Below are positions 17,577-26,405 of a stretch of DNA of 64,000 bases, piece by piece. Origin of the DNA: Defluviicoccus sp046348835 (GTDB lineage: Bacteria; Pseudomonadota; Alphaproteobacteria; Rhodospirillales; Defluviicoccaceae); assembly GCA_046348835.1 (NCBI GenBank), contig JAXMDM010000004.1, positions 248,001 through 312,000 of the forward strand, written 5' to 3'. The position numbers and the translations under genes were made by a program. How positions within the stretch are numbered: the first letter of the stretch is position 1; each line of letters begins with the position of its first letter. Under the pieces are notes generated by a model. It saw only the letters and a program-made list of their open reading frames with translations, was not told the DNA's origin and searched no databases.

Positions 17577-18698
17577 ATGAGGGTATGGCCACGGCGTCAG
17601 GGTCGGCCGGAAGGCGAGGCGGGGCCGGGGGGAAGGCGGGAGGCGGAGCCGCACCTTCGCCGCAAGCTGGCGACGATCCCGTTGATCGATGTGGGCAGCG
17701 AGGGGCCGCCGGCGCTGGTGGCGCAGGCACCCCTCCAGCTCGACCGGCTGCTGCGCGGCTGCCAGCGGCACTATGGGGTGATCGTGCTCCGTGCCGGCGA
17801 CGCCATCAGCCGCCGCTGGCTCGACCGCAGCAAGAACCCCTACCGCGGTGAGATCTACACCATCGCCCGGCGGATCGGCCGGCCGGGGCCGACGATGCTG
17901 AACCTGTCCTTCGAGTGGAGCTGCACCAGCGGGGTCGGTCCGGATATCGAGGGCAGCGGCAATCGGCTGTTGCGGACACTGGACTGGCCGGCGCCGACGC
18001 TGGGTTCCACCATCGTCGTCGCCCGCCAGGAAGGAGCGGCGGGTCCCTACTACAACGTCACCTGGCCCGGGTTCGTCGGCGTCCTGACGGCGATGGCCCC
18101 TGGCCGCTTCAGCGTCGCCATCAACCAGCCGCCGATGCTGAACGTGTCCCACTCCCTCTACCTCGACTGGGTGATCGGACACCGGACCCTGTGGCGCGCC
18201 GGCGGCCTCCCGCCGGCCCATCTGCTGCGCCAGGTGCTGGATACCTGCCACGACTACGACGAGGCGCTGGCCGCCCTGCGCGAAGCGCCCATCTGTATGC
18301 CGGTGTTCTATTCCCTGAGCGGCATCGGCCCCGAGCAGGGCTGCGTCATCGAACGGCTGGAGAACCGGGCGGTGGTGCACCCGGCGCCCACCAGCATCAG
18401 CAATCACTGGCGGGGCATCAGCCGCCCGGGGCATCGCCGCGGCGAGGGCAGCGAGATACGCTGGAGGGCGATGGAGGAAGTGCGCGACGGCTCTGCCAAC
18501 GATTTCTCCTGGGTGGTGCCGCCGATCCGCAACGCTGCAACCCGGGTGGCGGTGGTCGCCAACGCCGCGGTCGGCCGGCTGATCGTCCAGGGCTGGGAGC
18601 AGGAGGCGCCGGCGACCGAGATCTTCACCCTGCCGGCACGGCCGACCGCCGATAGACGAAATACCACGCCAGGCCCGCCATTTCCGCAGCCAGCATGA
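17577..18698 (+). CDS. Acid-ceramidase/acyltransferase-like Ntn hydrolase homologue
   Basis: The protein has up to 373 residues. The central WSCTSGVGPDIEG followed by RTLDWP resembles the cysteine-nucleophile segment and R-x-LDW/F motif of the linear amide hydrolase group (acid ceramidase, choloylglycine hydrolase, penicillin acyltransferase). The later VTWPGFVGVLTAMAPGRFSV and INQ/PPM region fits the same fold. In those enzymes the Cys becomes N-terminal by self-cleavage, so a cut before about Cys114 would be expected here. The start is uncertain because the first 35 residues look non-native. The 3' end overlaps the convergent MFS gene by 74 bp. The substrate is unknown. Confidence 0.6.
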   Translation: MRVWPRRQGRPEGEAGPGGRREAEPHLRRKLATIPLIDVGSEGPPALVAQAPLQLDRLLRGCQRHYGVIVLRAGDAISRRWLDRSKNPYRGEIYTIARRIGRPGPTMLNLSFEWSCTSGVGPDIEGSGNRLLRTLDWPAPTLGSTIVVARQEGAAGPYYNVTWPGFVGVLTAMAPGRFSVAINQPPMLNVSHSLYLDWVIGHRTLWRAGGLPPAHLLRQVLDTCHDYDEALAALREAPICMPVFYSLSGIGPEQGCVIERLENRAVVHPAPTSISNHWRGISRPGHRRGEGSEIRWRAMEEVRDGSANDFSWVVPPIRNAATRVAVVANAAVGRLIVQGWEQEAPATEIFTLPARPTADRRNTTPGPPFPQPA

Positions 18699-19869
18699 CG
18701 CCGAAGGCGGCGCGATAGCCGGCCTCGGCGGAAACGCCGGGGGACGCCGGCGGCCAGAGGCCGATGATGGCGCCCATCCCCCATTGCACGGCGAAGGCGG
18801 CGACGAAGACGAGGAGGTTGATGGCGGTGTTGACCCGCCCGGCCAGCGCCGGCGGGAAGCGCTGGGTCAACCCGGCGTAGGCGACGATGGCGCTGGTGCC
18901 GAAAAAGCCGAACAGGGGGAGGAGGAGGGGAAGGGCGGACGTGGCGCCGGCAATGATCGCCGCCTGGACCAGGGCGAAGATGCTGATGCCGGCGGCGGTG
19001 ACCGGGAGCGGCCCCCATCCCCAGCGGGCGGTCCGTGCGCCGGCCCAGCCGAGGGTGATGAAGCCGGCGACCATGGCGACGGCAACGACGAGCAGCGCCT
19101 GAGCGACGGTGGCGGGCGCCAACCCGGCCACGTCGCGCAGCCACGGTCCGAGCCACAGCCCCTGCATGGCGAGAAAGGTCGCCTGGCTGGCGATGGTCAT
19201 CGGCGCTACCCGCCAGAACAACGGACTGGCGAACACGCGGCGCGTTCCCGCCGCCATCTCCGCCAGGGAAACGGCCGCGGCGGGGCCGTGCCGCCGCTCC
19301 TCGGGAACGACAAAAAGGATCAGCGCCGCGGCGATGCCGGTGAGGGCGGCGATGACCATGAACACGCCCCGCCAGCCGATGACCTCGAGGGCGGCCGCCA
19401 CCGGGATCGTCGCGGTGATCGCGCCGAGACCGCCCGCCGCCATCTGCCAGCCATTGATCTGCGGCAGGCGCGCCGCCGGGAACCAGACCGCGAACGACTT
19501 GAACGCCGCCATCAGGCAAGCGGAGACGCCGAGGCCGATCAGCGCCCGTCCGAAGACGACCCCGGCGAACCCGTCCGCGGCGGCAAAGCAGAGGGCACCG
19601 GCGACGGCGAACAGCAGCATCGTTGCTTCGGTGCGCCGGGCCCCCCAGCGGTCGAGGACGATGCCGAGGGGGAGCTGGGCGGCGGCGAAGGTGATGAAGT
19701 AGATGCCGGTGAGAAGGCCGAGATCCGCCGGCGACAGCGCCAGGTCGGCCACCAGTGCCGGCGCGATCACCGCGTTGATGACGCGGAACAGGTAGGAAAG
19801 GAAGTAGCCGAAGGCGAACGGCAGGAAGACCCGTGCGACCGTTCCTCTCCCGGGCATGCGATCCGCCAT
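18625..19869 (-). CDS. Major facilitator superfamily transporter
   Basis: This roughly 414-residue protein has twelve predicted helices. Helices 2-3 carry GIVLDRWGARRTEA, the MFS motif A variant (D-R-x-G-x-R-R). FFTxAAAQLPLG-like and GLGVSACLMAAFKSFAVWFP match sugar-phosphate/organic-anion-type MFS carriers, but the substrate cannot be named. ATG at 19869 has GGAGGTGGGTG just upstream. The C-terminus is convergent with, and overlaps, the Ntn-hydrolase-like gene. Confidence 0.88.
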   Translation of the reverse strand: MADRMPGRGTVARVFLPFAFGYFLSYLFRVINAVIAPALVADLALSPADLGLLTGIYFITFAAAQLPLGIVLDRWGARRTEATMLLFAVAGALCFAAADGFAGVVFGRALIGLGVSACLMAAFKSFAVWFPAARLPQINGWQMAAGGLGAITATIPVAAALEVIGWRGVFMVIAALTGIAAALILFVVPEERRHGPAAAVSLAEMAAGTRRVFASPLFWRVAPMTIASQATFLAMQGLWLGPWLRDVAGLAPATVAQALLVVAVAMVAGFITLGWAGARTARWGWGPLPVTAAGISIFALVQAAIIAGATSALPLLLPLFGFFGTSAIVAYAGLTQRFPPALAGRVNTAINLLVFVAAFAVQWGMGAIIGLWPPASPGVSAEAGYRAAFGVMLAAEMAGLAWYFVYRRSAVPAG

Positions 19870-20042
19870 CACCCACCTCCGTCGCCCCCGGCACGGGATC
19901 ATGCCGTGCCGCCGGACCGGCGTCGACGATGGATCCGACGCCGTTGGAGAGGGTCGCCTTACGGGGTCAGGCGGGCGCGCGGAACGCCGGTGTCACCTCA
20001 CCCGGGTGCCGGCGCTCCGCCCCGCCTCGGGCCGAACCCGGA

Positions 20043-20558
20043 TCAGCTTCGCCGGGTGGTTTCGAAGAGGAACCAGGTGCGCCGCTCGGCCTCGTCGATC
20101 CAGCCTTCCAGCAGGCTGGCCGACCCCACGTCGTCCATCTCGTCGCACAGCGCGCGCGCTTCCCGCAGATTGCGGGCCAGCGTTTCGTTGTCGTCGCGCA
20201 GCTCCGCCAGCATGTCATCGGGGGTGACGAAGTCGGCGTCGTTGTCGAGGACCCGCTGCAGGCGGGCGACATGACCGATGGACCGCAAGGTGGTGCCGCC
20301 GATCTTGCGCACCCGTTCGGCGAGGGGGTCGGTCATGGCGAAGATTTCGGCGCTTTGCTCGTCAAGCAACAGGTGGTAGTCGCGAAAGTGCGGTCCCGAC
20401 ATGTGCCAGTGAAAGTTCTTCGTCTTCAGATAGAGCGCGTACACGTCGGCGAGCAGCAGGTTGAGGCTGGCCGCCACGTCCTTTCCGGCATTCGACCCGA
20501 GGTCCGTCGGCGTTTTCAGCGGCGCCTCGCGGCGTTCCTTGACGGTTGCTTTATCCAT
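20043..20558 (-). CDS. dps: Dps-family DNA-binding/ferritin-like protein
   Basis: This 171-residue protein has the Dps ferroxidase signature KNFHWHMSGPHFRDYHLLLD-EQ with the His and Asp/Glu ligands in place, then MTDPLAERVRKIGGTTLRSI. The helical bundle continues to FLFETTRR. It should form dodecamers that oxidise and store iron using H2O2 and shield DNA. A basic N-terminal tail (DKATVKERREAPLK) could contact DNA. ATG at 20558 follows AAAGGAG. About 190 bp upstream is free for its own promoter, but no OxyR or Fur site was recognised. Confidence 0.92.
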   Translation of the reverse strand: MDKATVKERREAPLKTPTDLGSNAGKDVAASLNLLLADVYALYLKTKNFHWHMSGPHFRDYHLLLDEQSAEIFAMTDPLAERVRKIGGTTLRSIGHVARLQRVLDNDADFVTPDDMLAELRDDNETLARNLREARALCDEMDDVGSASLLEGWIDEAERRTWFLFETTRRS

Positions 20559-20746
20559 ATTTGTCACTCCTTTTACCCGGGTTTTCTCGTGGCCATGTCG
20601 GTGAAGCCCGGCAGGCCGGTGCTTGGTCGAATGGCAATGGGCGAGAGAACCCCCGTAAACCGATATGGGGTCGGATCGCCGGGGGGTTGCCCGAAGCGCG
20701 GGGATGTGAATGAGCCGGAGGGCGCTGCCGCCGGCCGGCCGGCCGC

Positions 20747-21439
20747 TCAGAGCAGACCCAGGCTGCGCAGGGAGGCGGCGCCGCTGCGGGCGACGACGAT
20801 GTGGTCGTGGACGATGATCTTCAGCTTTTCCGCCGCCGCGATTATCGCACGGGTGATGTCGATGTCGGCGGCGGACGGCGTCGGATCGCCGGAGGGGTGG
20901 TTGTGGACCAGGATCAGTGCCGTCGCTCCCAGCTCCAGCGCCCGCTTCAGCACCTCGCGCGGGTAGACCGGGGCGTGATCGACGGTGCCCCGCTGCTGCT
21001 CCTCGTCGACGATCAACCGGTTCTTGCGGTCGAGGAAGAGAATGCGGAACCGCTCCACCGGCTCGTCGGCGAGGGTGGCGCGGCAGTAGTCGACGAGCGC
21101 CGACCACGATGACAGCAGCGGCCGGTCCGCCACCTGCTCGCGCAGCATCCGCCGGCTGGTCTCGCGGACGCACTTGAACAGGGCGAGGGTGCGGTCGTTG
21201 ATCCGATCGTAGCGGGTGAGCCGCGCCGGCTCCGCCGCCAGCACCCCGCCCAGCGACCCGAACTCTCCGAGCAGCGCCTTCGCCAGCGGCTTCACGTCGA
21301 CACGGTCGATAGCGTGGAACAGCAGCATCTCGAGGAGCTCGTAATCGGGGAGCGCCGCCGCGTCGCCGGCGAGAAAGCGCTCGCGCAGCCGCCGACGATG
21401 GCCCGCGTGGGCCGGCACGATGCCGACGGTCGGCGGCAA
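20747..21439 (-). CDS. radC: RadC family JAB/MPN-domain protein
   Basis: A protein of about 230 residues. The N-terminal helix-hairpin region contains GHRRRLRERFL and ALPDYELLEMLLFHAI. The C-terminal JAB domain shows the metal motif VHNHPSGDPTPSAADID after DHAPVYPREVLKRALELGATALIL. RadC proteins are widespread, and their DNA-repair role remains doubtful. The start is uncertain: TTG at 21439 follows a purine-rich stretch, and GTG at 21418 is the alternative. It begins close behind the map stop codon, so the two are probably co-transcribed. Confidence 0.88.
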   Translation of the reverse strand: MPPTVGIVPAHAGHRRRLRERFLAGDAAALPDYELLEMLLFHAIDRVDVKPLAKALLGEFGSLGGVLAAEPARLTRYDRINDRTLALFKCVRETSRRMLREQVADRPLLSSWSALVDYCRATLADEPVERFRILFLDRKNRLIVDEEQQRGTVDHAPVYPREVLKRALELGATALILVHNHPSGDPTPSAADIDITRAIIAAAEKLKIIVHDHIVVARSGAASLRSLGLL

Positions 21440-21471
21440 CGAGCCCCCTGCCTCCCCCGTTCCCGTCGGCG

Positions 21472-22296
21472 TCAGGCCGGGTAGGGGGGCCGGTCGAGGC
21501 CGGCGGGCGACAGGGTGAAGACCTCGAAGCCGTTGGCGGTAACGGCGACCGAATGCTCGAACTGGGCCGACAGCGAGCGGTCCTTGGTCACCGCCGTCCA
21601 GCCGTCGGCGAGGATCTTCACCTCCCAGCGGCCGGCATTGATCATCGGCTCGATGGTGAAGAACATCCCTTCGCGCAGGACCGGTCCGTCGCCGACGTCG
21701 CCGAAGTGGGGAATGTTGGGCGCGTCGTGGAAGATCCGGCCCAAGCCGTGGCCGCAGAAATCGCGGACGACGGAAAACCGCTCCGCCTCGGACAGGCGCT
21801 GGATGGCGTGGCCGATATCGCCCACCGTCGCCCCCGGCCGGACGACGCGGATGCCTTCCCACATCGCCTCGAAGGTCACGTCGATCAGGCGCTGCGCCTT
21901 CACCCCGACCCGGCCGACGGTGTACATCCGGCTGGTGTCGCCGTGCCAGCCGTCGAGGATGACGGTGACGTCGATGTTGACGATGTCGCCCTCCTGCAGC
22001 TCCTTGCGTGGGCTGGGGATGCCGTGACAGACGACATGGTTGACCGAGGTGCAGATGGACTTGGGAAAGCCCCGGTAGTTGAGGGGCGCCGCGATCCCAC
22101 CGTGGTCGCGGATGTAGTGGGCGCACACCCGGTCGAGGTCCTCGGTGGTGACACCGGCCTGCACATGCGGGGTGATAAAGTCGAGCGTCGCCGCCGCCAG
22201 GTGGCCGGCGCGGCGCATACCGGCGAATTCCTCCGGTCCGTGAATCTTGATCGACCGCACATCGGTGAGCGGGGCGCTGCGTCGCATATCGTTCAT
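21472..22296 (-). CDS. map: Methionine aminopeptidase, type I
   Basis: A 274-residue enzyme that removes the initiator Met from nascent proteins. It carries the five metal ligands in typical contexts: VNIDVTVILDGWHGDTSRMY with the two Asp, GHGLGRIFHDAPNIPHFG with the His, MFFTIEPMI with Glu, and AQFEHSVAV with the second Glu. The extension before IKIHGPEEF is short, as in type Ia enzymes. Confidence 0.96.
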   Translation of the reverse strand: MNDMRRSAPLTDVRSIKIHGPEEFAGMRRAGHLAAATLDFITPHVQAGVTTEDLDRVCAHYIRDHGGIAAPLNYRGFPKSICTSVNHVVCHGIPSPRKELQEGDIVNIDVTVILDGWHGDTSRMYTVGRVGVKAQRLIDVTFEAMWEGIRVVRPGATVGDIGHAIQRLSEAERFSVVRDFCGHGLGRIFHDAPNIPHFGDVGDGPVLREGMFFTIEPMINAGRWEVKILADGWTAVTKDRSLSAQFEHSVAVTANGFEVFTLSPAGLDRPPYPA

Positions 22297-22358
22297 TCCT
22301 TACCCAATTCCGTTTGGGTCGTCCTCCACGCCTCATGCGAGGCCACAGTCACTCCCTA

Positions 22359-23129
22359 TCAGAGCCCGACCATGACGTCCCACCGGCCGGCGATCCAGAT
22401 GTCGGTCGTGGAGACATGGCATCGATAGCAAAGCGCTTCCACCCCCCGGGCTACGGCCGCCCGATGGGCCTCAGCATACGCCGGATCGATGTCGCTGGCG
22501 ATTGCAAAGCCGCAGCCGTCGTTACGCTGGGCAAGATAAAGAATGACCGCGCGGCCGCCAGCGTCGACCACATCGGCCAGGGCCGCCAGGTGCTTGCGAC
22601 CGCGCTGGGTGACCGAGTCGGGAAACTCGATCGGCGCAAGGTCGCCCGGTTGCCGCTTCAAGGTGACGTTTTTCACCTCCACGTAGCACGGCGGCCGTCC
22701 GTCCTTCTCCAAGAGGATGTCGATGCGGCAATTGCCGCCGTACCCCACCTCGCGACGGAGCCGGTCATAGCCGGCGAGTTCGGGAATGTCGCCGGCGGTG
22801 ATGGCGGCGGCCACCAGCCGGTTCGGCCGACCGGTGTTGATGCCGACCAGGGTTTCGCCCACCCGCACCAGCTCCCAGGTGTACTTCAGGGAGCGACCGG
22901 GGGAGTGGTTCCGCGACAGCCAGATCTCCGAGCCGGGGACATTGACACTCAGCATCGAGCCGGAATTGGGGCAATGGGCGGTGACGATCTCACCCGACGG
23001 CAAAGCCGCGTCGGCGAGGAACCGCTTATAGCGGCGGATCAGGGTGGCGCGGACCAGACCGCCGTGGCCCGATTCCTCGGGCGAAGCGGTGGGTAGCTCG
23101 CCTACGATCGGCATCCCCAGTTCAGTCAT
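22359..23129 (-). CDS. sfsA: SfsA family protein (predicted sugar fermentation stimulation protein/nuclease)
   Basis: The protein has 256 residues. SfsA hallmarks are RYKRFLADAAL, HCPNSGSMLSV, NTGRPNRLV and a PD-(D/E)xK-like CRIDILL-(x)-YVEVKNVTL stretch with Glu and Lys. GRKHLAAL follows. First described as a regulator of maltose genes in E. coli, the fold suggests a nucleic-acid enzyme. The start overlaps the small upstream gene by 8 bp. Confidence 0.93.
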   Translation of the reverse strand: MTELGMPIVGELPTASPEESGHGGLVRATLIRRYKRFLADAALPSGEIVTAHCPNSGSMLSVNVPGSEIWLSRNHSPGRSLKYTWELVRVGETLVGINTGRPNRLVAAAITAGDIPELAGYDRLRREVGYGGNCRIDILLEKDGRPPCYVEVKNVTLKRQPGDLAPIEFPDSVTQRGRKHLAALADVVDAGGRAVILYLAQRNDGCGFAIASDIDPAYAEAHRAAVARGVEALCYRCHVSTTDIWIAGRWDVMVGL

Positions 23130-23397
23130 CGTCGCCGCCGGGCCACAGCAGCCGGGCGAAGCGGGCTTGATAGGCCGCCGCCTGGCGCGCCCGTCGATGC
23201 ATCGGCGGGCCGTCCTCGCGCCAGGCGTCGTAGGTGCCGACGAGGTGTCGGAGCCGGGCTTGCAAGTCCTGGACCAGCGGGTCCTGCCAATACCCGCCGC
23301 CGAGGCTCGCCTTGAGCCCGCCGAGGCGGGCGGCGCAGTCCTCGATCTCCGCCTCCACTGGCGTCACCGGCATCGTCTCCTGTTGCGTTGCGGGCAC
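23122..23397 (-). CDS. Small hypothetical protein upstream of sfsA
   Basis: This 91-residue protein was not recognised. The sequence is mildly acidic at the N-terminus, with a helix-prone EAEIEDCAARLGGLKASL segment. WQDPLVQDLQARLRHLV follows, then a basic RRARQAAAYQARFARLL stretch and an acidic GGDDD end. No signal peptide or membrane segment is seen. The 8-bp overlap with sfsA and the 11-bp gap to the methyltransferase gene argue that it is real and in one transcript. Confidence 0.55.
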   Translation of the reverse strand: MPATQQETMPVTPVEAEIEDCAARLGGLKASLGGGYWQDPLVQDLQARLRHLVGTYDAWREDGPPMHRRARQAAAYQARFARLLWPGGDDD

Positions 23398-23408
23398 CCA
23401 AAGCCGCC

Positions 23409-24350
23409 TCAGCCGGCGTGCGGCGGCCGGCCGCCGCCCGTCCCCGGCGGATTGTCGACGTTGCCGAGGGCGTCGGCAAGGCGGGATCGCGCCGATCCCG
23501 GCCGCATCGGCCGCGGCTGCGACGGGTCTGGCGCCCAGGCGGTGAGATAGATCACCTGGAAGGTCGCCGGGACCCGCCCCTCGGCGTCGACGAAGGCCTG
23601 CCGATAACGGGCGGCGGCGGCCAGCAGCGTTTCCCGTCGGCTCAGCGTCTTCCGCCGGGCGATGACGGCATTGGTTTCGCCCATGCCGCGCAGGTCGCGG
23701 AACAGGCGGAGCGGATCGCCATAGGAGACGGTGATCGTCTCGGTGTCCACCACCGGCAGGGCGAAACCGGCCCGCTGCAGCAGCGCGCCCGCATCGCGCA
23801 CATCGGCGAACGGGGCGACGCGCGGGCTGAGCCCGCCCTCGTGGGCCACCTCCGCCTCGGCCAGGGCCGACCGCAGTTCCTTCAGTGTCTGCCCGCCCAG
23901 CATCGCCGCCAGGAACAGCCCGTCCGGCTTCAGCGCCAGGCGGATCTGGGTGAGCGCTCCCGGCAGGTCGTTGACCCAGTGCAGCGAGAGCAGACTGATC
24001 ACCAGGTCGAAGGCACCGTCGCGGAAGGGCAACGCCTCCTCGTCGGCGGCGACGGCGGGGACGGCATCGCTCCGGGCGGCTGCCGCCATCCGCGGCGAAA
24101 GGTCCGCCTGCACCAGGGTTTCGATCCCGCCGCGGCCGTTGACCAGGCCGGCCAGCGTGCCGGCATGGCAGCCGAGGTCGAGGGCGCAGGGGAAGCGCCG
24201 GCGGACGTCGTCGAGGCGGTCGGCGAGCCGCTCGCCCACCTCGCGGAGGAGAAAATCGTGGTCATGGATGGTATCGGCGGCGCGGTCGCGATGGGCGCGG
24301 ACGCTGCGCCGATCGAAAACCACCATACCGTCGGAGGCCGGATCGGGCAT
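23409..24350 (-). CDS. BioC/NDUFAF5-like SAM-dependent methyltransferase-fold protein
   Basis: This 313-residue class-I methyltransferase fold has motif I ALDLGCHAGTLAGL, an acidic strand 2 end (VQADLSPRMAAAAR), FDLVISLLSLHWVNDLPGAL and LKPDGLFLAAMLGGQTLKEL. The last two blocks are close to mitochondrial NDUFAF5, which hydroxylates an Arg of complex I. Alphaproteobacterial members sit beside comF and grxC as here. ATG at 24350 is preferred over TTG at 24362. Methylation by BioC remains the alternative. Confidence 0.82.
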   Translation of the reverse strand: MPDPASDGMVVFDRRSVRAHRDRAADTIHDHDFLLREVGERLADRLDDVRRRFPCALDLGCHAGTLAGLVNGRGGIETLVQADLSPRMAAAARSDAVPAVAADEEALPFRDGAFDLVISLLSLHWVNDLPGALTQIRLALKPDGLFLAAMLGGQTLKELRSALAEAEVAHEGGLSPRVAPFADVRDAGALLQRAGFALPVVDTETITVSYGDPLRLFRDLRGMGETNAVIARRKTLSRRETLLAAAARYRQAFVDAEGRVPATFQVIYLTAWAPDPSQPRPMRPGSARSRLADALGNVDNPPGTGGGRPPHAG

Positions 24351-24409
24351 TGTGCGGGGCAAGGGGCGCTTGTATGAGAGAGCGAGTGGCGGTAGTGGAG
24401 TCTACAACC

Positions 24410-24421
24410 GCCATATATGGC
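24410..24421. promoter_or_regulatory. 12-bp perfect palindrome in a divergent promoter region
   Basis: GCCATATATGGC lies between the divergent methyltransferase gene and comF, 20 bp before the comF ATG. It could be an operator or could simply include a -10 element. The regulator is unknown. Confidence 0.3.
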
Positions 24422-24441
24422 ATTGCGAGGCAGGGGTGCAA

Positions 24442-25230
24442 ATGGCGCCGTCACCGCTTTCGTCGTTTGCCGCATTGCCGCGGGCCGGTCGTCTCGCCGG
24501 CCGGGCCGGACGGCTGCTCCTCGACCTGCTGGTGCCGCCCCAGTGCCTCGCTTGCGGCGAGACGATGATGAGTGAGCAGGCGCTGTGTGCCGGCTGCTGG
24601 CAGTCCCTCAGGTTCATCGGCCGGCCCCTATGCCAGGTGTGCGGCATTCCGCTCGACTTCGAGCTCGGCGGCGGCGCCGTCTGCGGCGGTTGCGCCCGCC
24701 GCCGGCCCCGCTACCTGCGGGCGCGTGCCGCCCTCGTCTACGACGATGCCAGCCGGCCGCTGATCCTCGCCTTCAAGAACGCCGACCGGACCGATGCGGC
24801 GCCCGCCTTCGCCGGCTGGATGGTGCGGGCGGGAGACACCGTCCTCGACGGGGCGGATGGGCTGGTCCCGGTTCCCCTCCACTGGAGCCGGTTGTTCGCC
24901 CGCCGCTACAATCAGGCGGCGCTGCTGGCGGCGGCGATCGGCCGCCTCACCGGCCTGCCGGTGTGTCCCGACGCGCTGATCCGCACCCGGCGGACGGAAA
25001 AGATGCGGGCAATGGGGGCGCGGGCCCGCTCCCGCAACGTCGCCGGCGCCTTCGCCGCCCGGCCGCGGGCGGGGAGATGGCTGGTCGGGCGTACCATCGT
25101 CCTCGTCGACGACGTGATGACCACCGGCGCCACCATCGACGGCTGCGTCGCCGCGCTTCTCGCCGGCGGGGCGCGCCAGGTCAGCGTGCTGGCTCTCGCC
25201 CGCACCGTCCGCGACGCCACCGACGTTTGA
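24442..25230 (+). CDS. comF: ComF family phosphoribosyltransferase-domain protein
   Basis: A 262-residue protein. An N-terminal double zinc finger is visible: CLACGETM-(x)-CAGCW, then CQVCGIPLD and VCGGCARR. Next come KNADRTDAAP, VPVPLHWSRLFARRYNQAALLA and the PRPP-binding loop IVLVDDVMTTGATIDGC. ComF proteins support DNA uptake or phosphoribosyl chemistry in other bacteria, and their role in alphaproteobacteria is unclear. Start ATG 24442. Confidence 0.92.
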   Translation: MAPSPLSSFAALPRAGRLAGRAGRLLLDLLVPPQCLACGETMMSEQALCAGCWQSLRFIGRPLCQVCGIPLDFELGGGAVCGGCARRRPRYLRARAALVYDDASRPLILAFKNADRTDAAPAFAGWMVRAGDTVLDGADGLVPVPLHWSRLFARRYNQAALLAAAIGRLTGLPVCPDALIRTRRTEKMRAMGARARSRNVAGAFAARPRAGRWLVGRTIVLVDDVMTTGATIDGCVAALLAGGARQVSVLALARTVRDATDV

Positions 25231-25294
25231 TTCGCCCCCGCAACCGGCTATATCCGGAGCAACCTCAAAATCCGACGTCGAAAGAACACCGCCG

Positions 25295-25558
25295 ATGCCC
25301 GCCATCGATATCTACACCAGCCCCTTTTGTCCCTATTGTCATCGGGCGAAGGCGCTGTTGAGCAAGAAGGGGGTGGCGTTTCGGGAGATCGACGTGACCG
25401 ACGTCGTCGGTGCCCGCAAGGAGATGGAGGAGCGGGCGCCGGGGGCCCGTACCGTCCCCCAGATCTTCATCGATGGCCGCCCCATCGGCGGCTCCGACGA
25501 GCTGGCGGCGCTCGATCGCAAGGGCGAGCTCGACCGGCTGCTCGGCCTCGCCGGTTGA
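25295..25558 (+). CDS. grxC: Glutaredoxin 3 (GrxC)
   Basis: This 87-residue dithiol glutaredoxin has the CPYC active site at residues 12-15. TVPQIFIDGRPIGGSDEL holds the cis-Pro and the glutathione-binding GGSD. It reduces disulfides and glutathione mixed disulfides in the cytoplasm. The gap to the Nit gene is 13 bp, and the pair is a common alphaproteobacterial arrangement. Confidence 0.95.
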   Translation: MPAIDIYTSPFCPYCHRAKALLSKKGVAFREIDVTDVVGARKEMEERAPGARTVPQIFIDGRPIGGSDELAALDRKGELDRLLGLAG

Positions 25559-25571
25559 GGGCGGCCGGACG

Positions 25572-26393
25572 ATGGGCCAAGCCTTTCGGGTCGCCTGCGT
25601 GCAAACCAACTCGGCGCGCGAGATCGCCCTCAACATCACACCGGTGGTAGATCTCATCCGCCGTGCCGGCGATGCCGGCGCCCAACTCGTCTGCCTGCCG
25701 GAAAACGTCAGCTTGATGGAACCGGTGGCGCGGCTGATGCGGGAAAAGGCGCCGCCCGAGGCCGACCATCCGGCGCTCGCCGCCTATCGCGATGCGGCGC
25801 GCGTGTCTGGCGTCTGGCTCCTGATCGGCTCGCTGACGGTGCGGCTCGACGGCGACGGGCGGCTAGCCAACCGGTCGCTGCTGGTGGATGCGGCCGGCGC
25901 CATCGTCGCCCGCTATGACAAGATCCATCTCTTCGATGTCGACCTCGGCCAGGGCGAGTCCTACCGGGAATCGGCGACGATCATCGCCGGCGACCGCGCC
26001 GTCGTCGCCGACACGCCATGGGGACGGATCGGCCTCAGCGTCTGCTACGATCTGCGTTTTCCCCAGCTCTATCGCCGGCTGGCCCAGTCCGGTGCCGACT
26101 ATCTCACCATCCCGGCGGCGTTCACCCGGACCACCGGGCGCGCCCACTGGCACGTCCTGCAGCGGGCCCGCGCCATCGAGACCGGTGCCTGGGTGTTTGC
26201 CCCGGCCCAGTGCGGGGTTCATGCCGAGGGACGGGAGACCTACGGCCATTCGCTGATCGTCGATCCGTGGGGACAAATCGTCGCCGACGGCGGCGACGAC
26301 GTGGGGGTGATCGTTGCCGACGTGGATCCGGCGGCGGTGGAGGCGGCCAGGCGGCGGATCCCGTCGCTGCGGCACGACCGGCCGTTTGCCTGA
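25572..26393 (+). CDS. Carbon-nitrogen hydrolase, Nit1 type (deaminated glutathione amidase-like)
   Basis: A 273-residue nitrilase-superfamily enzyme with the catalytic triad in context: Glu in CLPENVSLM, Lys in RYDKIHLFDVDLG and Cys in GLSVCYDLRFPQLYR. The KIHLFDVD and SVCYDLRFP variants are those of the Nit1 branch, which hydrolyses deaminated glutathione. Its place after glutaredoxin fits glutathione repair. ATG at 25572. Confidence 0.9.
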   Translation: MGQAFRVACVQTNSAREIALNITPVVDLIRRAGDAGAQLVCLPENVSLMEPVARLMREKAPPEADHPALAAYRDAARVSGVWLLIGSLTVRLDGDGRLANRSLLVDAAGAIVARYDKIHLFDVDLGQGESYRESATIIAGDRAVVADTPWGRIGLSVCYDLRFPQLYRRLAQSGADYLTIPAAFTRTTGRAHWHVLQRARAIETGAWVFAPAQCGVHAEGRETYGHSLIVDPWGQIVADGGDDVGVIVADVDPAAVEAARRRIPSLRHDRPFA

Positions 26394-26405
26394 GAGGTGG
26401 CGGCG

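Noticed and set aside
23126..23479. 117-codon frame on the minus strand overlapping the small sfsA neighbour
   Set aside because: It would overlap both the methyltransferase gene and the 91-residue gene. The Arg/Gly/Pro-rich translation is typical of a shifted frame.
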